Below are positions 27,913 to 37,201 of a stretch of DNA of 64,000 nucleotides, piece by piece; positions within the stretch are counted from its first letter, which is position 1; each line of letters begins with the position of its first letter. The DNA lies in the NCBI RefSeq assembly GCF_000473995.1, contig NC_022571.1, forward strand, positions 4,495,416 through 4,559,415, in the 5' to 3' direction. This DNA comes from Clostridium saccharobutylicum DSM 13864 (lineage in GTDB: Bacteria; Bacillota; Clostridia; Clostridiales; Clostridiaceae). A program made the position numbers and the translations under genes. Under the pieces are notes generated by a model. That model did not search any database. It was given only the letters and a program-made list of their open reading frames with translations, and was not told the DNA's origin.

Positions 27913-28512
27913 ATGAGTAAAAATACTGAACCGAAAATTAAATATTTAACCCAAAAAGAGGCTTTATCGTTATTTAATTCAATAGAAAATTCCAATAGTT
28001 GCCATTCAATACGTGATCTAGCAATATTTAGATTAGCATATAGATGTGGTCTTAGAGCATCTGAAATATCTTTGCTAAAATTACAAGATTACAATATGCT
28101 TAAAGGAGAAATATACTGTAAACGTCTAAAAGGAAGCAGTAATAATACTTTACGACTTGATAGAAAAACAAAAATTGTTTTAGATAAATATATAAATGAA
28201 AATAATATAACATCTGATTCTCAGGTTATTTTTACAAGTCAAAAAAATAATCCTATTTCAAGGCAGACTTTAGACTATCTTACAAAAAAATATTGCTCAC
28301 TCGCTAGAATTGAAGATAAATCAAAACACCACTTTCATGTTCTCAAACATACTACTGCTGTTCATCTAGCTGAATGTGATATGGATATCAAAGAACTGCA
28401 ATGGTGGTTAGGTCATAAATCAGTTTCAAATACTGAAATATATTTTCAATTTACTACTAAACAGCAGGATAAGATGTATGAAAAGCTTGATGGTAAAAAT
28501 GAAATGGTATAA
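27913..28512 (+). CDS. Tyrosine recombinase / integrase
   Basis: A 199-residue stand-alone catalytic domain of a tyrosine recombinase, lacking the usual N-terminal core-binding domain, as in FimB/FimE-type recombinases. Catalytic residues: R48 in CGLRASE, H142, H168 in WWLGHKS, and the nucleophile Y177. The position normally held by the second arginine (H-x2-R) is lysine 145 (HVLKH). AAAGGAG lies seven to eight bases before the ATG. There are no phage genes or clear attachment sites next to it; no invertible segment was identified. Confidence 0.85.
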   Translation: MSKNTEPKIKYLTQKEALSLFNSIENSNSCHSIRDLAIFRLAYRCGLRASEISLLKLQDYNMLKGEIYCKRLKGSSNNTLRLDRKTKIVLDKYINENNITSDSQVIFTSQKNNPISRQTLDYLTKKYCSLARIEDKSKHHFHVLKHTTAVHLAECDMDIKELQWWLGHKSVSNTEIYFQFTTKQQDKMYEKLDGKNEMV

Positions 28513-28532
28513 CTTTATATAAAATAACAAAA

Positions 28533-28567
28533 AAATTGCCATCATTTTAATTGATAGCAATTTTTAC
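28533..28567 (+). terminator. Terminator after the integrase gene
   Basis: AAATTGCCATCA pairs with TGATAGCAATTT, followed by TTTTT, about 20 bases after the stop. Confidence 0.8.
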
Positions 28568-28628
28568 CTTAATATTAAAATTTACCTTTATAACTTTATA
28601 TGTAGAATATCATAACATTGATATATAT

Positions 28629-28985
28629 CTACATATTAATCATTTTTTCACATTCATCAGCACACTTATGGCACATATCTGCACATTTTGGACAATGATC
28701 ATCTTTAAATGCTCTACATTCAGCTGCACAATTTTGACATATTATAGCACATACATTGCATAGTTCTCTTATATTTCCACTGCTTCGTGACATAAAACAT
28801 GCAGATGTAGAACAAATTTCAGAACAATCTTGAAGTGATTTTATACAGTTCATTCTTTCTTTTACATCAGATTCTTGTAAACATAAATTCAAACATTCTT
28901 GACATATCTGAGAGCATTTAACGCAGATGTCAATACATGATTGCATTGGATTTCCTTCAGGAATTAAAGATTCCATTTCTTCCAT
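28629..28985 (-). CDS. Cysteine-rich four-helix copper-storage-type protein
   Basis: A 118-residue protein with many cysteines in C-x2-C and C-x3-C pairs along four predicted helices (CIDICVKCSQICQEC, CAIICQNCAAEC, CPKCADMCHKCADEC). This matches the DUF326/Csp family of four-helix bundle proteins that store Cu(I) inside the bundle. No signal peptide is present, so it is cytosolic. AAGGAGG lies seven to eight bases before the ATG. The MarR regulator gene upstream is co-oriented, about 125 bases away; copper regulation by it would be a guess. Confidence 0.8.
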   Translation of the reverse strand: MEEMESLIPEGNPMQSCIDICVKCSQICQECLNLCLQESDVKERMNCIKSLQDCSEICSTSACFMSRSSGNIRELCNVCAIICQNCAAECRAFKDDHCPKCADMCHKCADECEKMINM

Positions 28986-29110
28986 TATTATTTCCTCCTT
29001 GATAATTTAATATTACAAGACATATTTTCTTCTAAATTCTAAGAAATATACTTAGGGAACGTTTATAATGAAATGATGCTAACTTTTACTGTTAGAAATC
29101 CACTGCCCAA

Positions 29111-29521
29111 TTATCTAGCAATAGTTCTTAATGCATTTTTCAATTGTTTCTGATCTTCTTCGGAAAATCTCTCTAAAAAATCTTTATTTAAATCATCTAT
29201 AATTTGTTCTATTTCTTTTCTATATTTAAGACCTTCCTCAGTAATAACAACATTAAGTGTTCTACGATCATTTTTATTTGGAACTCTTTGAATCAACCCT
29301 TTATTCTCCATTCTATCAAGTAGCCCTGTTATTGTTGAACTATCTAAACTTAAAATTTCTGAAATTTGCTTAGGAGTTTGATACTCCTCATCCCAAAGAC
29401 ATTTAAGTATTCCATATTGAACAGGAGTAACATCAAACTTAGCAAGTCTTGCTTTTAAACTTTGAAATACAACCTGTTGTGCTTTTGTAAGTAAAAAATT
29501 AATACATTCATTTAACTCCAT
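29111..29521 (-). CDS. MarR family transcriptional regulator
   Basis: A 136-residue winged-helix regulator. Helices QISEILSLDSSTITGLLDRM form the recognition region and the wing is KNDRRTLNVVITEEG. The start is set at ATG 29521, with AAAAGG about eleven bases upstream; the ATG nine bases earlier touches that site. MarR proteins typically bind phenolic or CoA-type ligands. It is followed downstream by the Cys-rich protein and preceded by the acyl-CoA gene cluster, which reads the same way and is separated by a hairpin element. It may control either. Confidence 0.88.
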   Translation of the reverse strand: MELNECINFLLTKAQQVVFQSLKARLAKFDVTPVQYGILKCLWDEEYQTPKQISEILSLDSSTITGLLDRMENKGLIQRVPNKNDRRTLNVVITEEGLKYRKEIEQIIDDLNKDFLERFSEEDQKQLKNALRTIAR

Positions 29522-29586
29522 AATAATCATACCTTTTCCATTAAATATTTATTATTTTATTCCAAATTAAGGTATCTTGTCAATTG

Positions 29587-29655
29587 GGCACATTCAAACA
29601 AATAACAAGACCAAAGTTGTCGCAAATGGATTTGTTATTTTTTTAAATGTGCTTT
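29587..29655. repeat. Minimal family A element acting as a hairpin
   Basis: The shortest copies consist of little but ends. Here GCACATTCAAACAAATAACA pairs with TGTTATTTTTTTAAATGTGC across about 69 bp. It follows the acyl-CoA dehydrogenase stop by about 85 bases and would terminate transcripts on either strand. Confidence 0.8.
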
Positions 29656-29739
29656 AATCATTTATTATTACAGAGATATCTTCATTTCAATAATAATCGC
29701 TACCATAGATTCTGCTCCAATTAGTGATTTTAATATGCT

Positions 29740-30879
29740 TTATCTAAAGATGCTTCCACTTATAATTAATTTTTGTATTTCATTTGTTCCTTCATATATT
29801 TGAGTTATCTTAGCATCTCTCATCATTCTTTCAACATTATATTCTTTCATATAACCATTTCCACCTAACATTTGAACTGCCTCAGTAGTTACATGCATTG
29901 CTGCATCTGTACAAGCAAGTTTTGCTTTAGCTGCTGAAACTGAATAAGGTCTTCCCTCTTGTTTATCCATCGCAGCCTTGTATAAAATATATTTAGCTTG
30001 TTCAATTTCAAGTTCTAACTCTGCCATCTTGAAAGCTAAATATTGATTTTTCCATAATGGTTTTCCGAATTGTTGTCTATCCTTCATATATTGTTTAGCA
30101 ACATCGAATGCACCTTCTGCTATTCCAAGTCCCTGTGCTGCAACACCAATTCTTCCACCATCAAGAGTTTTCATTGCAATTCCAAAGCCTTTTCCTTCTA
30201 TTCCAACTAAATTTTCAGCTGGTACTTTACAATTCTCAAATATAAGCTCTGAAACTTGAGCAGACCTTATACCACATTTATCTTCTACTTTTCCTATAGA
30301 AAAGCCTTCAAATCCCTTTTCAACTATAAAAGCTGATAATCCTTTTGATCCTTTAGTTTTATCAGTTAATGCAAATACTAAAAAAGTTTCTGATAAAGGC
30401 CCATTTGTAATAAAACATTTTGCACCATTTAAAATATAATAATCACCATCTTTATCAGCAGTTGTTATGCATCCACCTGCATCAGATCCAGCATTTGGTT
30501 CTGTTAATCCAAATGATCCAAATTTCTTTCCCGAAAGAACATCTGGAAGATATTTTTTCTTTTGCTCTTCTGAAGCAGCATTCATTATTCCACCTGCACA
30601 AAGAGATGTACTTACTGAATATGAAATTCCTAATGATCCACTTACCTTTGAAATTTCTTCAACCGCTAAGACATAAGATAAATAATCTCCATTACCTCCA
30701 CCATATTCTCTTGGATATGGAACTCCTATTAATCCTAATTGCCCCATTTTTTTATAAGTATCAATTGGAAATTCTCCACTTTGATCGTATTCTATTACCT
30801 TTGGCTTAATTTCATTTTCTGCAAATTCTCTTACCACTTGTACAATTCTTTGTTGTTGTTCTGTTAAATTAAAATCCAT
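29740..30879 (-). CDS. Acyl-CoA dehydrogenase (short-chain, butyryl-CoA type)
   Basis: A 379-residue flavoprotein of the butyryl-CoA dehydrogenase type. It carries FGLTEPNAGSDAGG (FAD/substrate region), DRQQFGKPL, and the catalytic base E363 in IYEGTNEIQ, the position used by short-chain enzymes. It should oxidise short acyl-CoA or, with electron-transferring flavoprotein, reduce crotonyl-CoA. No etfAB genes are adjacent, unlike the main bcs operon of clostridia, so this looks like a secondary paralogue. AGGAGGAG lies about eight bases before the ATG. It is the last gene of crotonase, CoA-transferase and dehydrogenase in one direction. Confidence 0.9.
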   Translation of the reverse strand: MDFNLTEQQQRIVQVVREFAENEIKPKVIEYDQSGEFPIDTYKKMGQLGLIGVPYPREYGGGNGDYLSYVLAVEEISKVSGSLGISYSVSTSLCAGGIMNAASEEQKKKYLPDVLSGKKFGSFGLTEPNAGSDAGGCITTADKDGDYYILNGAKCFITNGPLSETFLVFALTDKTKGSKGLSAFIVEKGFEGFSIGKVEDKCGIRSAQVSELIFENCKVPAENLVGIEGKGFGIAMKTLDGGRIGVAAQGLGIAEGAFDVAKQYMKDRQQFGKPLWKNQYLAFKMAELELEIEQAKYILYKAAMDKQEGRPYSVSAAKAKLACTDAAMHVTTEAVQMLGGNGYMKEYNVERMMRDAKITQIYEGTNEIQKLIISGSIFR

Positions 30880-30965
30880 TTCAAAACTCCTCCTAAATAT
30901 GCCCTATATTTTAAATTTATTTCTCATGCACATTGCATGTATTTCTAATTAAGAATTTTTGAATT

Positions 30966-32534
30966 TCAAGATTCATTAGATTTATTTTTTAATCCCATTA
31001 ATTTGTCATAAAATATTTTTTCATCCATTAGCTTAGGTACTCCATCCATTTTAGGCTTGAACTCCATCAAATCTAATACATCTTTTTGTAAATCAATTCC
31101 TGGAGCTATTTCTGTAAGATATAATCCATCTTTCCTTAGCTCAAATACTGCTCTTTCAGTCACATACATAACTTCCTGATTCATTTTTCTTGCGTAATCT
31201 CCACTAAATGTAATTTGCTCTACATTTTTAACAAACTTTTTAGCTCTTCCTTCTTGTTCTATCTTTAATTTTCCGTCACCTGTACTTATTTTTAAACCAC
31301 CAGCTGTAAATGTCCCACAGAACAATACTTTTTTAGCATTTTGTGTTATGTTTATAAATCCTCCACATCCAGCTATACGTGGACCAAACTTACTTACATT
31401 TAAATTTCCATGTTCATCAACTTGAGCTAATCCTAAAAATGCTATATCTACTCCTCCACCATCATAAAAATCAAATTGATATGGTTGATCTATAATTGCT
31501 TCAGGGTTTATACTGGCTCCAAATGCTGTTCCTCCTTGTGGTACTCCTCCTATTGGACCAGCTTCTACAGTTAAAGTCATATATTCACCAATTCCTTCCT
31601 CATTGGCAACTGATGATATAACTTCTGGTATTCCTATACCTAAATTTACTATTGTATCAGCCTTTAATTCCATAGTGCATCTTTTAGCAATTATTTTTCT
31701 TTCATTTAATGGTGCTTTTTTCATAGTACTTAGAGGAACTCTGATGTCTCCTGTAACAGCTGGATTAAATTCACATCCAAATGATTGTTCATGTTCCTCT
31801 GGCTTTGAAACAACAATTCCATCTACATATATTCCTGGAATTTTTATTAGCCGAGGATCTAAAGTTCCTGACTCAACTATTTTTTCAACCTGCACTATAA
31901 CTTTTCCACCATTGTTTTTACAAGCTTGAGCTATAGATGTATCTTCAAGGCTTGCAACTTCTCTTTCTAGTGAAATATTTCCATACTCATCAGCAAAAGA
32001 ACCTCTTATAAAGCATACATTTATAGGAAAAGATTTATATAATAATTTTTCTTCTCCCTCTATGTTTATGAGCTTAACAATGTCCTCTGTTGTTTTTTCA
32101 TTTAGTTTTCCTCCACTTATTCTTGGGTCTACAAACGTATTTAATCCAACGTGAGTTATTGTTCCAACTCTTTTTCCAGCAATATCTCTAAATAATTCAG
32201 ATATTGTTCCTTGTGGTAAATTATAAGCTTCTATTTTATTTTCAATAGCCATTTTCCCGAGCTTTGGTGCAAGATTCCAATGTCCTGCAACAACTCTTTT
32301 AGTCATTCCTTCATGTGCATAGTGATCTGCACCTTTTCCTTTTCCATCGCCTTGTCCTGCTGCATGCACTAAAGTTATATTTTTAGGATGTCCTGTTTCA
32401 AGAAAAAGTTTCTCTATAGCACTACTGAGTGTTTCTGGTGCACTACTACCTACAAATCCACCAGTTACTAGTAAATCTTCATCTTTTACCATTTCAGCTG
32501 CTTCACGGCTTGTTAAAACGTTTACTTTCCTCAC
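30966..32534 (-). CDS. Acetate/propionate CoA-transferase (YdiF type)
   Basis: A 522-residue single-chain class I CoA-transferase with both halves fused: an alpha-like half (1-260, with VTGGFVGSSAPETL) and a beta-like half (270-522). The beta half holds the catalytic glutamate in TVEAGPIGGVPQGG. It moves CoA between short acids such as acetate, butyrate or propionate. The likely start is GTG 32534, ten bases after AAGGG; TTG starts further upstream sit on that site. It is 86 bases before the acyl-CoA dehydrogenase and separated from the crotonase by a short family A repeat. Confidence 0.88.
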   Translation of the reverse strand: MRKVNVLTSREAAEMVKDEDLLVTGGFVGSSAPETLSSAIEKLFLETGHPKNITLVHAAGQGDGKGKGADHYAHEGMTKRVVAGHWNLAPKLGKMAIENKIEAYNLPQGTISELFRDIAGKRVGTITHVGLNTFVDPRISGGKLNEKTTEDIVKLINIEGEEKLLYKSFPINVCFIRGSFADEYGNISLEREVASLEDTSIAQACKNNGGKVIVQVEKIVESGTLDPRLIKIPGIYVDGIVVSKPEEHEQSFGCEFNPAVTGDIRVPLSTMKKAPLNERKIIAKRCTMELKADTIVNLGIGIPEVISSVANEEGIGEYMTLTVEAGPIGGVPQGGTAFGASINPEAIIDQPYQFDFYDGGGVDIAFLGLAQVDEHGNLNVSKFGPRIAGCGGFINITQNAKKVLFCGTFTAGGLKISTGDGKLKIEQEGRAKKFVKNVEQITFSGDYARKMNQEVMYVTERAVFELRKDGLYLTEIAPGIDLQKDVLDLMEFKPKMDGVPKLMDEKIFYDKLMGLKNKSNES

Positions 32535-32580
32535 ATATACCAATCCCTTCAAGATTAATAATTATTGATTTACACTATTT

Positions 32581-32640
32581 AGACACATTCAAAAAAATAA
32601 CAAATCTATCTGCCAAGCTTATTTTCTTTCATGTGCCTTA
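32581..32640. repeat. Minimal family A element inside the acyl-CoA gene cluster
   Basis: AGACACATTCAAAAAAATAA on the left and TTATTTTCTTTCATGTGCCT on the right bracket a 20-base core. It lies between the crotonase stop (32645) and the CoA-transferase start, so it is probably transcribed within the operon. Confidence 0.8.
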
Positions 32641-32644
32641 ATTT

Positions 32645-33421
32645 TTAACATCCCTTAAAAGAAGCTTTTCTCTTTCCTACAAACGCACTCATTCCTTCAG
32701 TTTGATCCTCTGTTGAGAAACATAATCCAAATAAATCTGCTTCAAAAGCATAAGCGGATTCTGTATCCATATTTAATCCATTGTTTATAGATGATTTTGC
32801 TAAACTAACCGCATAAGTTCCCTTACTCATTATCTTATTAGCCATTTCTTTTGCCTTATCTATTAATTCATTTGGTTCATATATTTTATTAACAAGACCA
32901 ATTCTATACGCTTCATTTGCATCTATCATATCTGTAGTAAAAATAAGTTCTTTAGCTCTTCCCTTTCCAACTAATCTTGGAAGTCTTTGAGTTCCTGCAA
33001 ATCCTGGAATTATTCCTAATCCGACTTCAGGTTGTCCGAATTTAGCTTTTGTAGACGCTAATCTTATGTCACAAGCCATTGATAATTCACAGCCTCCGCC
33101 TAATGCGTAACCGTTTACTGCCGCTATAACAATTTGTGGCATATTTTCAATATTAGAAAATACTTTCTGAGCTAATTTTGCCATTTCTCTTCCTTCTATT
33201 GCAGTCTTATCTTTCATTTCAGTTATATCTGCACCTGCTACAAAAGATTTCTCCCCTGCCCCAGTTATTATTACAGTATAGATATCCTTTCTTTCTGATA
33301 TCTCATTTATTACTTGCCCTAATTCTTTCAATGTTTGAGTATTTAATGCGTTAAGTGACTTTGGTCTATTGATTGTTATCTCTGCTATACCATTCTCATG
33401 TTTAAAAATTACATTTTCCAT
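32645..33421 (-). CDS. Enoyl-CoA hydratase (crotonase)
   Basis: A 258-residue crotonase family protein. The two catalytic glutamates are present: E112 (ALGGGCELSMACD) and E132 (FGQPEVGLGIIPG). The oxyanion and CoA-binding region SFVAGADITEM is intact. It should hydrate crotonyl-CoA to 3-hydroxybutyryl-CoA. AAGGAGG lies about seven bases before the ATG. It heads a run with a CoA-transferase and an acyl-CoA dehydrogenase, a partial beta-oxidation or butyrate set lacking a thiolase and a hydroxyacyl dehydrogenase here. Confidence 0.92.
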   Translation of the reverse strand: MENVIFKHENGIAEITINRPKSLNALNTQTLKELGQVINEISERKDIYTVIITGAGEKSFVAGADITEMKDKTAIEGREMAKLAQKVFSNIENMPQIVIAAVNGYALGGGCELSMACDIRLASTKAKFGQPEVGLGIIPGFAGTQRLPRLVGKGRAKELIFTTDMIDANEAYRIGLVNKIYEPNELIDKAKEMANKIMSKGTYAVSLAKSSINNGLNMDTESAYAFEADLFGLCFSTEDQTEGMSAFVGKRKASFKGC

Positions 33422-33719
33422 TTAAATTTCCTCCTTGAATTTTATTTAATTTTTATAATAATAATTCATCCAGTCAATTGTTATTTTGTAATTTTCTTCC
33501 TGTAATTAAATTATATTTATATTCGTGTATCTTGTCAACAAGTATTTTGCATACAAGTAATTTTTGTACAAGATATTTTTAATTCTTTTAATATTATATA
33601 AGACCTCATTCTACTCTATTCTAAAAGATTCTATTTTATAATCATTATCATCGATGTATATCTAATCTGTACTATTAGTTAAGACTCATTCAAAAAAACA
33701 TACAATCAAAATAGTAACA

Positions 33720-33842
33720 TGAAAAAATGAAACAACTTTTATTGATAAAAATCCTTAGCAATATTCTATAGCAATCAAGCAAAATATTCTCCTTACTTTA
33801 GTTAAGTTGTATCACAAGTCTAAGTCTCAAATTGTTTATCTC
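33720..33842. repeat. Family B element, left end unclear
   Basis: The right end (TTGTATCACAAGTCTAAGTC, then AAATTGTTTATCT) matches the ends at 1740 and 43600. The inner AATATTCTATAGC and GCAAAATATT parts form a weak stem. The left terminus is diverged. The stretch 33422-33719 upstream shows no gene. Confidence 0.5.
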
Positions 33843-33873
33843 TAATTTATTCTAATTATTGTAAATTAGCTTC

Positions 33874-33903
33874 TTGACTTTTTTATATTATTTAATATAT
33901 AAT
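33874..33903 (+). promoter_or_regulatory. Sigma-A promoter of leuS
   Basis: TTGACT (33874-33879) and TATAAT (33898-33903) are spaced by 18 bases, just upstream of the T-box leader. Confidence 0.8.
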
Positions 33904-33924
33904 ATGCTTAAATTTGTATATATT

Positions 33925-34157
33925 GCGATGAGTAGGAGTAGTAATAATTCTTATAACTTAAAGAGAACTGTTGGTTGGTGAAAAACAGTGTTATATAATT
34001 ATGAACTTGCCTAGGAGCTTACTTGCTAAAAACAAGTACGGTGAAACCCGTTAAAATTTTGAGTGAGAAGAATCAATTTAATTTTTTCTTCTAATTAGAG
34101 TGGTACCACGGAAATTATGCTTTCGTCTCTTGATTTAAGAGACGAGGGCTTTTTTAT
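33925..34157 (+). promoter_or_regulatory. T-box leader controlling leuS
   Basis: A tRNA-sensing leader. The conserved T-box (AGAGTGGTACCACGG) is at 34098-34112, followed by an intrinsic terminator made by CGTCTCTT and AAGAGACG with a T run (34124-34157). Stem I begins near 33930 (GAGTAGGAGTAG). A candidate specifier CTT, a leucine codon, follows GAA at about 33999-34007 (ATGAACTTGCC). Uncharged leucine tRNA should prevent termination and let leuS be transcribed. The specifier assignment is by eye; no structure was computed. Confidence 0.92.
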
Positions 34158-34159
34158 TT

Positions 34160-34318
34160 GGATGAATGATTAACAATAAATAATCACTGATTAATGGTTA
34201 ACTATTAATAATGAAGGATTAAGGAAAGAAATTTCATAGAAATTTTTAATATATTTTTTAAAAATCCAATTCTACTGAATTTTATCCTTAATTATTCATT
34301 CTTAATCATTCATCCTAA
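34160..34318. repeat. Imperfect inverted repeat between T-box and leuS
   Basis: GGATGAATGATTAACAATAA on the left is mirrored by the right-hand TTCTTAATCATTCATCC, with nested ATTAATAATGAAGGATTAAG and CTTAATTATTCATTC parts. The 150-bp palindromic insert lies downstream of the terminator, in the leuS 5' untranslated region. It is unrelated to families A and B. Confidence 0.6.
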
Positions 34319-34342
34319 ATTAATATTATAGGAGGCTATATA

Positions 34343-36793
34343 ATGGCAAATTACGGAACTAAAATCGATAAAAAATGGCAAAAGATATGGGGAGAAAATG
34401 AAACTTATAAGTTTAATCCTGAAAACTTAGATAAGAAACTTTATACTCTTGAAATGTTCTCTTATCCTTCAGGTGCTCAATTACATGCTGGTCACTGGTT
34501 TAACTATGGTCCAACAGACTCATGGGCGAGACTTAAGAGAATGCAAGGATATAATGTTTTCCAACCTATGGGTTTTGATGCTTTTGGATTACCTGCTGAA
34601 AACTATGCTATTAAAACAGGTATACATCCACAAGACTCTACTTTAAAGAATATTGAAACAATGGAAAAACAATTAAAATCAATGGGTGCTATGTTCAACT
34701 GGGAAAATGAAGTTGTTACTTGCCTTCCTGATTACTACAAATGGACTCAATGGTTATTTTTAAAACTTTATGAAAAAGGTTTAGCTTATAGAAAAAAAGC
34801 TCCTGTAAATTGGTGTCCATCTTGTAACACTGTTTTAGCTAATGAACAAGTTGTTGACGGAGTATGTGAAAGATGCAGTACTGAAGTTGTAAAAAAGGAC
34901 TTAACTCAATGGTTCTTTAAAATAACTGATTATGCTGATGAATTACTTGATAAATTAGATGGATTAGATTGGCCTGAAAAGACTAAATCTATGCAAAAGC
35001 ATTGGATTGGTAGATCATATGGTGCTGAAGTTACTTTTAAAGTTAAAGATTCAAAGTTAGATTTTAATGTATTTACTACAAGAGTTGATACACTAAACGG
35101 TGTTACATATGTAGTTTTAGCTCCTGAAAATAAATTAGTTGATGAGTTAACATTACCAGAATACAAAGATGCAGTTGAAGAATATAAAGAAGCTGCTTCT
35201 AAGCAATCTGAAATTGAAAGACAATCTGTTTCAAAAGAAAAAACAGGAATCTTCACTGGTTCTTACGCTATAAATCCTATTAATGGTAAGGAAGTTCCTA
35301 TTTGGATTTCTGATTATGTATTATCTACATATGGTACTGGTTGCGTTATGGCAGTTCCAGCTCATGATGAAAGAGACTTTGCCTTTGCAACTAAATTCAA
35401 TTTACCAATTGAAAGAGTTATAACTGATAAAGATAATAGTGATCCAGAACTTCCTTATTGTGAATACGGAGTACTTGTTAATTCAGGAAAATTTGATGGA
35501 TTAACAACAGACGAAGCTAAAAAGAAAATTGTTGAAGAATTAGAAAAAGATAAATTAGGTTCAATGAAGGTAAACTTCAGATTAAGAGACTGGTTAGTTT
35601 CAAGACAAAGATATTGGGGTGCTCCAATTCCAGTTATATATTGTGATGATTGTGGAATAGTTCCAGTCCCAGAAAAGGATCTTCCAGTTAAACTTCCATA
35701 CGATGTTGAATTCACTCCAGATGGTAAATCACCATTAAGTAAATCTGAAGAATTCATAAATACAACTTGTCCTATTTGTGGAGGTCATGCAAAAAGAGAA
35801 GCTGACACTTTAGATACATTTGTATGTTCATCTTGGTATTACTTAAGATATGCAGATAATAAAAACGAAGATGCACCATTTGATCCTGAGAAAATCAACA
35901 AGATACTTCCTGTAGATAAATATGTTGGTGGACCTGAGCATGCTTGTATGCATTTATTATATGCAAGATTTATAACAAAAGCTTTAAGAGATATGGGATA
36001 CTTAAACTTTGGTGAACCGTTCTTAAGCTTAACTCATCAAGGATTAATCTTAGGACCAGATGGACTTAAAATGAGTAAATCAAAAGGAAATACAATTTCT
36101 CCAGACGATTACATCAAAGAATATGGTGCTGATGTATTTAGAATGTACTTAATGTTTGGATTCGGCTATACTGAAGGTGGAGCTTGGAATGATGATGGTA
36201 TAAAATCTGTCGGAAAATTTGTAGATAGAATTGAAAGAACTTTAGAAACTTGCATAAACTTATTCTCATCTAATGAGAATACTAAAGATTCTATTGACTC
36301 GGCTGAAAAAGAGTTAAACTTCTGGAAACATACAGCTATAAAAGGTGTCACTGAAGATGGAAACAAAATGCAATTTAATACTGCAATCGCAAGACTTATG
36401 GAATTCGTTAATGCACTAAATAAATATCTTCAAGAAGATATTAAAAATGTAAGTTTCTTAAAAGAGACTATAACTGATTTCTTAAAATTACTTGCACCAT
36501 TTGCACCTCACTTTGCTGAAGAACAATGGAGTTTACTTGGAAATACTTCAACAATCTTTAATGAAAGATTACCAGAATTCGATCCTTCTGCTCTAGTTAA
36601 AGATGAAGTTGAAATTGCTATCCAAATCAATGGTAAAATAAAAGCTAAAATCAATATTCCTTCAAATTTAGATGAAGATGGTATAAAGAAAGCTTCTTTA
36701 GAAAATAAAACTGTTCAAGAAAATACTGAAGGCAAAAATATAATTAAAGTGATTGTTATTAAAGGAAGACTTGTTAATATAGTTGTTAAGTAA
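34343..36793 (+). CDS. leuS: Leucyl-tRNA synthetase
   Basis: An 816-residue bacterial class Ia synthetase that charges tRNA-Leu. The ATP-site HIGH motif appears as HAGH (48-51) and the KMSKS motif as [15 protein letters not shown] in the C-terminal third. Between them lie the editing (CP1) domain with TTRVDTL and [15 protein letters not shown] and the zinc-like CPSC/CERC and CPICGG knuckles. The C-terminal anticodon and tail domains are complete. AGGAGG lies nine to ten bases before the ATG. Expression is controlled by the T-box leader upstream. Confidence 0.97.
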   Translation: MANYGTKIDKKWQKIWGENETYKFNPENLDKKLYTLEMFSYPSGAQLHAGHWFNYGPTDSWARLKRMQGYNVFQPMGFDAFGLPAENYAIKTGIHPQDSTLKNIETMEKQLKSMGAMFNWENEVVTCLPDYYKWTQWLFLKLYEKGLAYRKKAPVNWCPSCNTVLANEQVVDGVCERCSTEVVKKDLTQWFFKITDYADELLDKLDGLDWPEKTKSMQKHWIGRSYGAEVTFKVKDSKLDFNVFTTRVDTLNGVTYVVLAPENKLVDELTLPEYKDAVEEYKEAASKQSEIERQSVSKEKTGIFTGSYAINPINGKEVPIWISDYVLSTYGTGCVMAVPAHDERDFAFATKFNLPIERVITDKDNSDPELPYCEYGVLVNSGKFDGLTTDEAKKKIVEELEKDKLGSMKVNFRLRDWLVSRQRYWGAPIPVIYCDDCGIVPVPEKDLPVKLPYDVEFTPDGKSPLSKSEEFINTTCPICGGHAKREADTLDTFVCSSWYYLRYADNKNEDAPFDPEKINKILPVDKYVGGPEHACMHLLYARFITKALRDMGYLNFGEPFLSLTHQGLILGPDGLKMSKSKGNTISPDDYIKEYGADVFRMYLMFGFGYTEGGAWNDDGIKSVGKFVDRIERTLETCINLFSSNENTKDSIDSAEKELNFWKHTAIKGVTEDGNKMQFNTAIARLMEFVNALNKYLQEDIKNVSFLKETITDFLKLLAPFAPHFAEEQWSLLGNTSTIFNERLPEFDPSALVKDEVEIAIQINGKIKAKINIPSNLDEDGIKKASLENKTVQENTEGKNIIKVIVIKGRLVNIVVK

Positions 36794-36850
36794 AATTTAC
36801 AATTTATTATAAATTAGTTCTATAAATTTAAAAAGACAGTAGAGTTTTAA

Positions 36851-37024
36851 TATGATGGTCCTGGTTTTGAAAACAATGAACTTTCTAATATATTCGAAAG
36901 ATTCTATAAAGGAACAAAAGAAAATTATGGACTTGGATTATCCATTAGTAAAAATATTATTGAAAAATTAAACGGACAAATCACTGCTATCAATTTAAAT
37001 TCTGGTGCTTCCTTTATAATCTAA
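36851..37024 (+). pseudogene. Relic of a sensor histidine kinase ATPase domain
   Basis: A 57-codon open stretch without a start codon encodes YDGPGFENNELSNIF, then YGLGLSISKNIIEKLNG and a short tail. These are the G1 box (normally DNGPG) and G2 box of a histidine kinase ATPase domain, ending in a normal family C-terminus. A TAA sits directly before it and the rest of the kinase is absent. It follows leuS by 57 bases. This is the eroded 3' end of a kinase gene, left by deletion. Confidence 0.8.
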
Positions 37025-37100
37025 ATACCAATAAGCACCAATATATAAATATAATAAAAGCATGCTTTTATTGGCAAAACTTTATAATCTCTGTATAGCC

Positions 37101-37135
37101 AAAAAGAGGATTCATAAATTTGAATCCTCTTTTTT
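37101..37135. terminator. Bidirectional terminator between leuS region and surface protein
   Basis: AAAAGAGGATTCA pairs with TGAATCCTCTTTT around a five-base loop, with A and T tracts on both sides, between two convergent genes. A separate perfect palindrome, AATAAAAGCATGCTTTTATT, lies just before at about 37052-37071. Confidence 0.85.
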
Positions 37136-37201
37136 ACATTAACTAATATCACATTAATCTTAATAAGGGTAATTTCTATATATAAATCTTAATTTATTCA
37201 T

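Noticed and set aside
27913..28512. Prophage or integrative element around the integrase
   Set aside because: Neighbours are ordinary chromosomal genes; no phage, plasmid or conjugation genes and no att repeats were seen.
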